Below are positions 5,562 through 10,915 of a stretch of DNA of 10,915 nt, in pieces. Both the position numbers and the translations under genes were made by a program. The stretch's first letter is position 1. Each line of letters opens with the position of its first letter. Origin of the DNA: Candidatus Woesearchaeota archaeon. Lineage in GTDB: Archaea > Nanobdellota > Nanobdellia > Woesearchaeales > UBA525. The notes under the pieces are model-generated. The model had not been told where the DNA came from. It searched no databases and saw only the letters and a program-made list of their open reading frames with translations. Where the stretch lies: NCBI GenBank assembly GCA_013331575.1, contig DUGD01000068.1:1-10915 (forward strand). Reading direction: 5' to 3'.

Positions 5562-7010
5562 TTATTCATGTGCGTTGCTGTCCTTGCTCTCATCGTTCGA
5601 TTTTTGTTCCGCGCGCGACACGCGCAAGAAGACTACCGCGCTCACTATCACTGTGACTATGCCAAAGAGCGCGATGGCAGGCACGGCGACGGTGTTCTTG
5701 TCAAGCACTACCGCGCCGGTCGGCACGATGCGGCCGTTCTGCGCATCCGGAGTATCTTGTGATGTCTTCGTGCGCGATGCGCTTGCGATATCTGCCGCAT
5801 CGTCCAGGTCATTAGTGGCTATGCCGACGATATCGTCTTTCTCGGTGTCGTCAGTATCGTCCGTCCCGTCCTTGCTCGCGGTCGCATCGCCGGCATCTAT
5901 AACAGTCTGTGGTGGCGGCGCAGCAAGTGGTTCCGGCGGCGCGACACCTATCACGGCGATAGGCGCTATCGCTGTCATGTCGGCCGATCGGTCGCGTTCT
6001 ACCGTGATGGTCCGGCTCATGCGTTGGTGCGCTCCGCACACCACGCCCCATGCCGAGAGGCGTATGGAGCTTGTGTTGAGCGCAATAATAGAATGCCTCG
6101 CCCCGCGGAGATTATCGCCAGCGGCGATGACAGTCCCTTCGGCGCTTCGCGCCTCGAAATTCGCGTAGCCGGGCGATAGCAGGAGGAAGCTCACCTGTGC
6201 CCCTTCCGGGGCTTTCGTCGCGCCGAGTAGGAGCTGCAGGCTCTCGTTGCATGCGGCGCCGTCCGCGTCATCGCCGTGGGGCTCGGCGTCTGCGCCGCTA
6301 GGGGGTGGAGAATGTGAATCGTCGGACGTGCCGTTCTCTCCCGTCGTATTTCCGTCGGTTGGATGGTCCGGTGCGTTTTCCGCAGCGCCGGGTGTCCCGC
6401 CTTCCGTTCCTGTCGTCCATGCCCCGTCGTCCATTAGTATCGATAGGCCGTCAGGGCCGTCAGCGTATCCCGCGATATCGCTTGTGTTGTACGAAGTGTA
6501 GAGCAGCGCTTCTGATCCGCACATGATGGTCAGGGTCTCGTAGGTGTTGCCGAGGCCGTTGCCGATGGCGCTTCCTGCGGTGTAGATGGTGCTGTCTGTC
6601 GCTGATGGGCTGTCGAGGTGGATGCTGCCGTCTTCTACTATGAGGATGTACTGGTTGTCCGCGCTTCCGCTTCGCAGCAACGTGAGCGTGTCGCTGCTTG
6701 CGCTGTCGCGTATCGTGCAGTTCTCAAGCGATGCCGATTCTCCTTCGCCGGCGATGAGCTCGATGAACTCCTTGTTGTTGTCGTCCCCTTGCGGGTTGAA
6801 GAGTATCTCCGACCAGGCCAACGCCGATGTTTGCGCCGCGCTGATCGAGACTGTTGTGATCAAGATTGTCGTTATGAAGCTCACTACCATTATACCGTAG
6901 ATGATGTCGTGGATCGCTGTACTGATGTTTGTATCGGCGCTTGTGTTCGCCGGTCTCTTCTTGCGCGCAAGATCGGTGATGCTGCCGTGGTGTGGGTTGT
7001 CGCGTGCCAT
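5562..7010 (-). CDS. Membrane-anchored surface protein with lamin-tail domain
   Basis: This predicts a 482-residue protein. A hydrophobic segment at 34-58 is a signal anchor or uncleaved signal. Residues 64-211 match a lamin-tail domain (LTD): WSEILFNPQGDDNNKEFIEL near the start, then the strand SLENCTIRDSASSDTLTL, PDGLSILMDDGAW (186-198) and TPGAAE (206-211). LTDs occur in many secreted or surface proteins of archaea and bacteria. A low-complexity Asp/Ser/Pro/Gly linker (212-252) precedes a second, unassigned beta-rich domain (about 253-348), then another acidic linker. A second transmembrane helix (about 439-464) is followed by a charged cytoplasmic tail. The architecture suggests an envelope protein displaying two outer domains; binding partner or matrix role is unknown. 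ATG 7010 has ATCTAAAG 21-28 bases upstream. The gene ends in TAA and appears to be a single transcription unit. Confidence 0.82.
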   Translation of the reverse strand: MARDNPHHGSITDLARKKRPANTSADTNISTAIHDIIYGIMVVSFITTILITTVSISAAQTSALAWSEILFNPQGDDNNKEFIELIAGEGESASLENCTIRDSASSDTLTLLRSGSADNQYILIVEDGSIHLDSPSATDSTIYTAGSAIGNGLGNTYETLTIMCGSEALLYTSYNTSDIAGYADGPDGLSILMDDGAWTTGTEGGTPGAAENAPDHPTDGNTTGENGTSDDSHSPPPSGADAEPHGDDADGAACNESLQLLLGATKAPEGAQVSFLLLSPGYANFEARSAEGTVIAAGDNLRGARHSIIALNTSSIRLSAWGVVCGAHQRMSRTITVERDRSADMTAIAPIAVIGVAPPEPLAAPPPQTVIDAGDATASKDGTDDTDDTEKDDIVGIATNDLDDAADIASASRTKTSQDTPDAQNGRIVPTGAVVLDKNTVAVPAIALFGIVTVIVSAVVFLRVSRAEQKSNDESKDSNAHE

Positions 7011-7030
7011 GCCATGGTGAGCGCGCCACT

Positions 7031-7038
7031 CTTTAGAT
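7031..7038 (-). promoter_or_regulatory. Weak TATA box for the lamin-tail protein gene
   Basis: ATCTAAAG on the minus strand lies 21-28 bases before ATG 7010. The match to the archaeal consensus is modest; the position is right for a leaderless transcript. Confidence 0.35.
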
Positions 7039-7050
7039 GGCTATCGAGCA

Positions 7051-7085
7051 TTTTTCCGGAGATATTCCGTTGTTATGCGGAAAAA
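7051..7085. repeat. Eight-base inverted repeat upstream of the lamin-tail gene
   Basis: TTTTTCCG (7051-7058) pairs exactly with CGGAAAAA (7078-7085) across a 19-base loop. It lies directly upstream of the promoter at 7031-7038. Read on the minus strand its 3' arm supplies five T residues, but no gene is seen that it would terminate. Confidence 0.4.
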
Positions 7086-7129
7086 ACGGTTGAATTCTAC
7101 CGCGTAAACGGATGGATTAGTGTGGATCG

Positions 7130-7282
7130 TCGCCGCCTTGGCATGAGTCCTGAGCCGCGAACTTGCGAGGCAATAGCCGAAGCCCTTGAAAACGAAGTTT
7201 TCGGGGCGCTGAGAATTCAATCATGAATTCTCGCGCAAGGAATCTATGATTCCTTTGCGCCGGGAATTTCATTCCCGTGCGC
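7130..7282. repeat. Tandem hairpin array with GCGC spacers
   Basis: After TCGCCGCCTTGGC (7130-7142) and a GGC-AATA-GCC hairpin inside TTGCGAGGC/GCCGA (7163-7180), four hairpins follow. (1) GCCC..GAAAAC (7182-7193) pairs with GTTTTC..GGGC (7197-7207). (2) GAGAATTC 7211-7218 pairs with GAATTCTC 7225-7232. (3) AAGGAATC 7237-7244 pairs with GATTCCTT 7248-7255. (4) CGGGAAT 7261-7267 pairs with ATTCCCG 7271-7277. GCGC lies at 7206-7209, 7233-7236, 7257-7260 and 7279-7282, so each of the last three hairpins can be lengthened by pairing neighbouring GCGC blocks, each time leaving one bulged T (7210, one of 7254-7256, 7278). The regularity argues against chance; function is unknown. Confidence 0.7.
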
Positions 7283-7412
7283 AACTGTGAGCGGCGAGAC
7301 CGAATCCGAGAGTATGTCCGCCGCGGCGACGATTGGTACCCGGCTCGGCGCGTGAGATATCTGACTCATAGCTTTTTTCCTGCCGCGGAGAGCGTACTCT
7401 CGAACCGGTCTC

Positions 7413-7469
7413 GGGCGCCGTGTTGCCGTCGGTTCCCCCGGCCTGTTGGCCGGATCCGACACGGCGCCC
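7413..7469. ncRNA. GC-rich 57-base nested hairpin, possible structured RNA
   Basis: GGGCGCCGTGT (7413-7423) pairs perfectly with ACACGGCGCCC (7459-7469). Inside, CGG (7430-7432) can pair with CCG (7456-7458), and CCGGCC (7438-7443) pairs with GGCCGG (7448-7453) around a TGTT loop. A small GAGAG-CGTA-CTCTC hairpin (7388-7401) lies just upstream. On the plus strand T-rich sequence (four T, then six T between about 7499 and 7516) follows and could end a transcript. No promoter is obvious. It may be a small RNA, a terminator or a processing site. Confidence 0.45.
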
Positions 7470-7572
7470 TTAGGTCCGCTCCACTGTGGCAGGCAGCTTT
7501 TGTTCTATGTTTTTTCTGCGCACCTAATTCTACAGTGCTCGTCCCGGCTCTTGGGCAAATAACCAATTCTTG

Positions 7573-7666
7573 TTTGTTGTGGCGGCGCATATATGACGTC
7601 GTCCTTATACGTCGCCGAGGGCTGCGGCCATCTCGGCTCCTGCTTGCACGCCAAGGCCACAACAAA
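7573..7666 (+). ncRNA. Candidate structured RNA with a three-way junction
   Basis: Three helices account for most of 94 bases. P1 pairs 7573-7583 with 7656-7666 (11 Watson-Crick pairs) and continues as GGCG 7584-7587 with CGCC 7649-7652 after an AAG bulge. P2 pairs GACGT 7595-7599 with ACGTC 7609-7613. P3 starts at the next base: GCCGAG 7614-7619 with CTCGGC 7632-7637, then GGC 7620-7622 with GCC 7627-7629 closing a TGCG loop. C(UGCG)G belongs to the stable UNCG tetraloop class only when read on the plus strand, which suggests the orientation. It matches no tRNA, SRP or RNase P signature that I know. No clear promoter precedes it, and it ends 36 bases before the TATA box of the nuclease gene. 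Confidence 0.5.
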
Positions 7667-7680
7667 AACCTCTATTACCT

Positions 7681-7693
7681 AAGAGCAGCTCTT
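7681..7693. promoter_or_regulatory. 13-base dyad upstream of the nuclease promoter
   Basis: AAGAGC and GCTCTT flank a central A at 7687, a perfect dyad ending nine bases before the TATA box at 7702-7710. The site could bind a dimeric regulator. Its shortness means chance cannot be excluded. Confidence 0.3.
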
Positions 7694-7701
7694 CCCGACA
7701 T

Positions 7702-7710
7702 CTTTAAATA
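7702..7710 (+). promoter_or_regulatory. TATA box for the aCPSF2-like nuclease gene
   Basis: CTTTAAATA is a strong archaeal TATA match. With the usual offset of about 25 bases transcription would start near 7732, giving a leader of about 44 bases. The core TTTAAA is symmetric, so some minus-strand initiation toward the candidate RNA region is also conceivable. Confidence 0.65.
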
Positions 7711-7731
7711 TCTCCCGTCGCGGTTTTCTGT

Positions 7732-7758
7732 CCGTAGAGATATAGCCGTCTCTGACGG
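7732..7758 (+). promoter_or_regulatory. 5'-leader stem-loop of the nuclease mRNA
   Basis: CCGTAGAGA (7732-7740) pairs with TCTCT and ACGG (7749-7758, G7754 bulged) around an eight-base loop, nine pairs in all. The stem begins where transcription is predicted to start and ends six bases before the ribosome site, so the message would carry a structured 5' end. Confidence 0.5.
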
Positions 7759-7764
7759 TCCTTC

Positions 7765-7771
7765 GAGGTGA
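7765..7771 (+). promoter_or_regulatory. Shine-Dalgarno site for the nuclease gene
   Basis: GAGGTGA ends four bases before ATG 7776 and is a near-complete match to the archaeal anti-Shine-Dalgarno sequence. It fixes the start codon and confirms that this message has a leader, unlike several others in the window. Confidence 0.75.
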
Positions 7772-7775
7772 GCGT

Positions 7776-9269
7776 ATGCAATTGATTTTCCATGGTGGAG
7801 CGCAGGAGGTGGGACGTTCCTGCATCGAGTTGCGTACGACGGGCGATAGGTACATCCTCGATTGCGGCCTGAAATTCCATGAGGCGGGGTTCGATTATCC
7901 TGCGAAGTTCTTCGATGTCAAGGAGCTCGATGGCGTCTTCCTCACGCATGCGCACCTCGACCACTCCGGTGGTCTGCCGTTCTTCGAGCATTATCGTATG
8001 CTCTGTCCTATCTACTGCTGCACCGAGACGAAGACTATAGCCCAGATACTCCTCAAGGACAGCCATAAGATCGCGCGCATCAAGCACTTGCACGAGGCGT
8101 TCAACAATGTGGACCTCAAGGAGGTAGCGACCCATATGGCCGGTGTGCGCTTCAACCAGACGCAGCCGTTCCGCACTATCAAGCACACGTTCTACAACGC
8201 AGGCCATATCCCTGGGAGTGCGTCCATCAAGATCGAAGCCGAGGGCCTCTCCGTCCTGTACACTGGCGATTACAATACGCGCACGACGCACCTTATGGTG
8301 CCGGCGGATCCCCACTCATGGGGTCATGTCGATGTCCTCATCACTGAGTGCACATACGGCGCGCGCGACCTGCCTGACCGTGACAAACTCCAGGTTGAAT
8401 TCCTCAATAGGGTGGACGCGGTGACGAAAGCCGGCGGTCGCGTCCTCATTCCTGTGTTCGCTGTCGGTCGTGCGCAGGAGATACTCATCATGCTCGCGGA
8501 GCGCGATTGGCCAGTCCCTATCTATATGGACGGTATGGCGAAGAAGGTGACGCGCGCGGTCATGGATGGCGATAGCCAGTATGTGCGCAGCCGAGAGCTC
8601 CTTGCGCGGCTCTTCTCCAAGGTGCAGTTCATAACGAGCGATGAGCATCGTAGCGCCGTCGCCGAGCAACCCGGCATCTTCATCAGCACGAGCGGTATGC
8701 TCCAGGGCGGTCCCGCCATCCATTATCTCGAGCACATGTGGACCGATGAGAAGTCTGCCGTGCTCCTTACCGGTTACCAGGTCAAGGGTACGAACGGCTA
8801 TTTGCTCGATAATGACAAGATGGCGTACATCGGCGGCTATCGCACGAAGGTGCGCTGCGATGTGGAGCGTTTTGATTTCTCAGGGCACTTGAGCAGCGCC
8901 GATATCAAGGAGACTGTGACTGCTGTGCGGCCACGCATCCTTATCCTCAACCACGGTAACCCTGAGAATATCAAAGCTATCAACGATTGGGCGACCGGTC
9001 TCGGCTGGTGCGCGGTGTACGCGCCGAAAGTCGGTGAACAGGTGGATGTGAATCCTGATGGGACTTCGAGCTCGCTGCGCGTGTACGAAGAAGGGCCGAA
9101 CGTGCAGTATCTCGAGGAGCACCAGCACGCGTTCGATCCCCGGGAGCATGAGGGTGGCGGCGGCGATGATGGTCACGGCGGGCATACTCCCTCGCAATCC
9201 GACGAGAACCGTTCTGGTGTCGTCCATCCTGATGAACATCACGATCACTCCGAAGAGCATGATGAATGA
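7776..9269 (+). CDS. aCPSF2-like metallo-beta-lactamase/beta-CASP ribonuclease
   Basis: This predicts a 497-residue protein. The MBL core has GGAQEVGRSC (7-16), the zinc motif HAHLDH (58-63), GHIPGS with His 144, and GDYN with Asp 165. The beta-CASP part has Glu 191 (motif A, TECTYG), GRAQE (231-235), His 371 (motif B, SGH) and His 393 (motif C, NHG). All catalytic residues are present. EVGRSC and the lack of N-terminal KH domains fit aCPSF2, an archaeal relative of CPSF73, rather than aCPSF1 or RNase J. Such enzymes cut or trim RNA in the cytoplasm, using two zinc ions. The core ends near residue 445. A His/Asp/Glu/Gly-rich tail with ten histidines (449-497) is extra and unusual. The message has a structured leader and a strong ribosome site, and the gene stops at TGA. 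The family call is secure; exo- versus endonuclease activity is not visible. Confidence 0.88.
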   Translation: MQLIFHGGAQEVGRSCIELRTTGDRYILDCGLKFHEAGFDYPAKFFDVKELDGVFLTHAHLDHSGGLPFFEHYRMLCPIYCCTETKTIAQILLKDSHKIARIKHLHEAFNNVDLKEVATHMAGVRFNQTQPFRTIKHTFYNAGHIPGSASIKIEAEGLSVLYTGDYNTRTTHLMVPADPHSWGHVDVLITECTYGARDLPDRDKLQVEFLNRVDAVTKAGGRVLIPVFAVGRAQEILIMLAERDWPVPIYMDGMAKKVTRAVMDGDSQYVRSRELLARLFSKVQFITSDEHRSAVAEQPGIFISTSGMLQGGPAIHYLEHMWTDEKSAVLLTGYQVKGTNGYLLDNDKMAYIGGYRTKVRCDVERFDFSGHLSSADIKETVTAVRPRILILNHGNPENIKAINDWATGLGWCAVYAPKVGEQVDVNPDGTSSSLRVYEEGPNVQYLEEHQHAFDPREHEGGGGDDGHGGHTPSQSDENRSGVVHPDEHHDHSEEHDE

Positions 9270-9369
9270 CGCTCGAGCACGCAGTCATGCGCAGTCATTT
9301 CGTCTCAGTTGATTGCTTACATGGATCAGTTGTATGCGTATATGGATTATGTATGTGGGTGTCAATGCG

Positions 9370-9393
9370 TATAGTGGTCGAATCATATAGGTG
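9370..9393 (+). promoter_or_regulatory. Weak promoter and ribosome-site candidates for the AMP phosphorylase gene
   Basis: TATAG (9370-9374) lies 29-33 bases before ATG 9403, and TAGGTG (9388-9393) could act as a weak ribosome site nine bases before it. Neither is strong. In the rest of the 133-base gap GCAGTCAT occurs twice with a 10-base period (9281-9288, 9291-9298); nothing else stands out. Confidence 0.3.
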
Positions 9394-9402
9394 TTAAGCG
9401 CA

Positions 9403-9888
9403 ATGCAATTCCGACTCAAAGCGAGGCTTCTCGGCATAGCGACCGAAGGGTCGCTCGTGGTGCTCCTCGGCAAGGACGCGATGCGGGCGAACGATCTACG
9501 CACGGGCGACCGGGTTCTCCTCTCCATGCAAGGCGGCACGCCCATCATCGCGACCACGAACGCGGCGCACAACGGGTACATTCTCCACGACGACGAGATA
9601 GGACTTTTCGTCGAGACCGAACGGGCGCTCGATGCGCGTTCGGGGATGATCGTCGAGGTGCTCGCCGCGCCGCGTGCGGAGTGCATCAATCTCATCAAGA
9701 AGAAGATGGAAGGCAAGAAGCTCTCCTACGACGAGCATCATGCGATAGTGAAGGATATCGTGAGCCGGGAGCTCACCGACGTGGAGCTCGCGTATTTCGT
9801 CGCGGCATGCACCATGCACCCGCTCGCGTTCGACGAGACGGTGGCGCTCACGAAAGCGATGATAGCGACAGGGAGCACGCTCCATTAG
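9403..9888 (+). CDS. N-terminal fragment of the interrupted AMP phosphorylase
   Basis: If TAG 9886-9888 terminates, this 161-residue product is made. It contains the small N-terminal domain and the first helices of the next, but lacks the phosphate loop and catalytic core, so it should be inactive as a phosphorylase. Confidence 0.55.
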   Translation: MQFRLKARLLGIATEGSLVVLLGKDAMRANDLRTGDRVLLSMQGGTPIIATTNAAHNGYILHDDEIGLFVETERALDARSGMIVEVLAAPRAECINLIKKKMEGKKLSYDEHHAIVKDIVSRELTDVELAYFVAACTMHPLAFDETVALTKAMIATGSTLH

Positions 9889-9975
9889 GGCTCGCCGACA
9901 CGCCCTCTTGTCATCGACAAGCACTGCATCGGCGGAGTCCCCGGGAACCGGACGACGCTGCTCACAGTCCCCATC

Positions 9976-10902
9976 ATGGCGAGCTTCGGCATCACTATCC
10001 CGAAGACGAGCAGCCGAGCCATCACGAGCCCTGCGGGGACCGCCGACACCATGGAGGTCTTCGCGGACGTATCGCTCACCATCGACAAGATGCGCAGCGT
10101 CGTGGGATCGGCCGGCGCGTGCATCGTCTGGGGCGGCGGGATCAATCTCGCGCCGGCGGACGACCGTCTCATCCGCATCGAACGGCCGCTCTCCATCGAT
10201 GTATCGGAGCTCATGCTCGCGAGCGTGATGGCCATCAAGGCGAGCGTCTCGCCGACGCACGTGCTCATCGATATACCGTACGGCCAAGGCGCGAAAGTCG
10301 AGACGCTCGATCGCGCGAAAGAGCTCAAGCGGCAGTTCCAGGCGATAGCGACCGAGCTCAAGCTCAAGATACTCGTGCTCATGACCGACGGCAGCCAGCC
10401 TATCGGCAACGGCGTGGGACCGCTCCTCGAAGCGTACGATGTCCTTGCCGTGCTGAAGAACGACGCGGCGGCGCCGAATGACCTGCGCGACAAAGCGGTC
10501 CATCTTGCAGGCATGATGCTCGAATTCGTCGGTACAGCGCCGAAAGGGAAGGGAGAATCTATGGCCGCCGACGCCATCAAGAGCGGCCGGGCGCTACGCA
10601 AGTTCAACGAGATAATCGATGCGCAGGGCCGTAAGGAGCTTCCCCCTTTAGGGCGGCTCACGCACGATGTGCTCGCGCAGCGTACAGGAACCATCGTGTC
10701 CATCGATAACCTGAGCGTTGCGCGCATCGCCCACGCCGCTGGTGCTCCCGCGACGCCGAACGCCGGCCTTCTGCTCTTCACAAAGGTAGGGCATGCTGTG
10801 ACGGTCGGCGACAAGCTCTACACCATCTACGCAGATAGCGAAGAGAAGTTCGCGCGCGCCATCCAGCAGGCATCCATCGACGATCCATTCACGGTACGAT
10901 AG
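9976..10902 (+). CDS. C-terminal fragment of the interrupted AMP phosphorylase
   Basis: ATG 9976 is an internal methionine (residue 192 of the full protein), giving 308 residues. Between the TAG and this codon there is no in-frame ATG, GTG or TTG, so a product started here would lack the DKHCIGGVPGNR phosphate loop. It is better read as the rest of the broken gene than as a second gene. Confidence 0.45.
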   Translation: MASFGITIPKTSSRAITSPAGTADTMEVFADVSLTIDKMRSVVGSAGACIVWGGGINLAPADDRLIRIERPLSIDVSELMLASVMAIKASVSPTHVLIDIPYGQGAKVETLDRAKELKRQFQAIATELKLKILVLMTDGSQPIGNGVGPLLEAYDVLAVLKNDAAAPNDLRDKAVHLAGMMLEFVGTAPKGKGESMAADAIKSGRALRKFNEIIDAQGRKELPPLGRLTHDVLAQRTGTIVSIDNLSVARIAHAAGAPATPNAGLLLFTKVGHAVTVGDKLYTIYADSEEKFARAIQQASIDDPFTVR

Positions 10903-10915
10903 CGGATTGCCTTAT

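Larger units (their letters stand above)
9403..10902 (+). pseudogene. deoA: AMP phosphorylase (DeoA type) interrupted by one in-frame TAG
   Basis: One frame runs from ATG 9403 to TAG 10900-10902 (499 residues, matching the family's roughly 500) with a single internal TAG at codon 162 (9886-9888). Similarity continues unbroken across it. Residues 1-90 are the small N-terminal domain of archaeal AMP phosphorylases. After the stop come DKHCIGGVPGNR (172-183, phosphate-binding loop) and KTSSRAITSPAGTADTMEV (201-219), the family signature; the rest follows the family to its end. The enzyme splits AMP with phosphate into adenine and ribose-1,5-bisphosphate, feeding type III RuBisCO. In relatives I recall, the interrupted position is Trp (TGG), one base from TAG. 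A strain-level nonsense mutation, a sequence error or readthrough are the options. GTG 9391 is an alternative start. The identification is secure; whether the gene is functional is not. Confidence 0.85.

Noticed and set aside
7413..7469. tRNA-like fold: GTCGG-TTC and AT-CCGAC around an insert resemble a T arm beside an acceptor-like stem
   Set aside because: There is no D arm, anticodon arm or CCA-adjacent layout in either order, and the paired region reads as one nested hairpin.
7277..7771. 164-codon plus-strand frame ahead of the nuclease gene
   Set aside because: It spans the GC hairpin, the three-way junction and the promoter. The product is rich in Arg, Cys and Pro, as in chance frames of GC-rich DNA.
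7011..7775. SRP RNA or RNase P RNA in the long structured gap
   Set aside because: The conserved SRP helix 8 motif and the RNase P GAGGAAAGTCC and ACAGAAA motifs are missing on both strands.
7776..9269. RNase J identity for the beta-CASP protein
   Set aside because: The EVGRSC opening and the motif B/C context match the CPSF group, and the RNase J C-terminal domain is absent.
9886..9888. Pyrrolysine at the internal TAG of the AMP phosphorylase gene
   Set aside because: TAG ends the 859-1266 gene, scpB (where a second TAG follows two codons later) and this gene itself, so it behaves as an ordinary stop. The enzyme family has no known pyrrolysine and relatives have Trp here. It is kept only as a remote alternative.

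Overview
This window looks like a piece of an archaeal chromosome, most likely from a DPANN-type lineage. Several promoters have an archaeal TATA box about 23-30 bases before the start codon, so many transcripts should be leaderless. The gene content is archaeal as well: RadB, a TrmB-type regulator, an aCPSF2-like beta-CASP nuclease and an AMP phosphorylase. The 232-residue winged-helix protein beside scpB resembles proteins I recall from small-genome archaea. The lineage is an inference; no rRNA gene is present to settle it.

Layout. Positions 1-474 (minus) hold the first two thirds of radB. Positions 475-858 are an intergenic block with tandem hairpins, a 24-base-period direct repeat and one copy of a 33-base dispersed repeat. 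A small membrane protein gene (859-1266, minus) and a trmB-like regulator gene (1340-2086, plus) are divergent. They share an AT-rich promoter zone and a perfect palindrome that is a likely operator. Positions 2087-2678 are mostly non-coding and hold the second copy of the 33-base repeat. A run of minus-strand genes follows: an unrecognised 240-residue protein (2679-3401), scpB (3487-4551), the winged-helix protein (4603-5301) and a membrane-anchored lamin-tail-domain surface protein (5562-7010). Positions 7011-7775 are a long gene-free block full of RNA-like structure: hairpins separated by GCGC, a GC-rich hairpin and a well-formed three-way junction. On the plus strand lie an aCPSF2-like nuclease gene with a structured leader (7776-9269) and an AMP phosphorylase gene (9403-10902).

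How the genes relate. RadB and ScpB point to DNA repair and chromosome organisation. The beta-CASP nuclease points to RNA 3'-end formation and decay. AMP phosphorylase feeds the archaeal AMP salvage route through ribose-1,5-bisphosphate toward type III RuBisCO. The phosphorylase frame is intact except for one in-frame TAG at codon 162, where relatives have tryptophan. TAG terminates three other reading frames here, so a nonsense mutation or a sequence error is more likely than recoding.

The least explained material is the set of structured intergenic blocks. Those at 519-659 and 7130-7282 share short sequence modules and a tandem-hairpin design, suggesting a repeat-element family. The three-way junction at 7573-7666 is the best candidate for an undescribed RNA.
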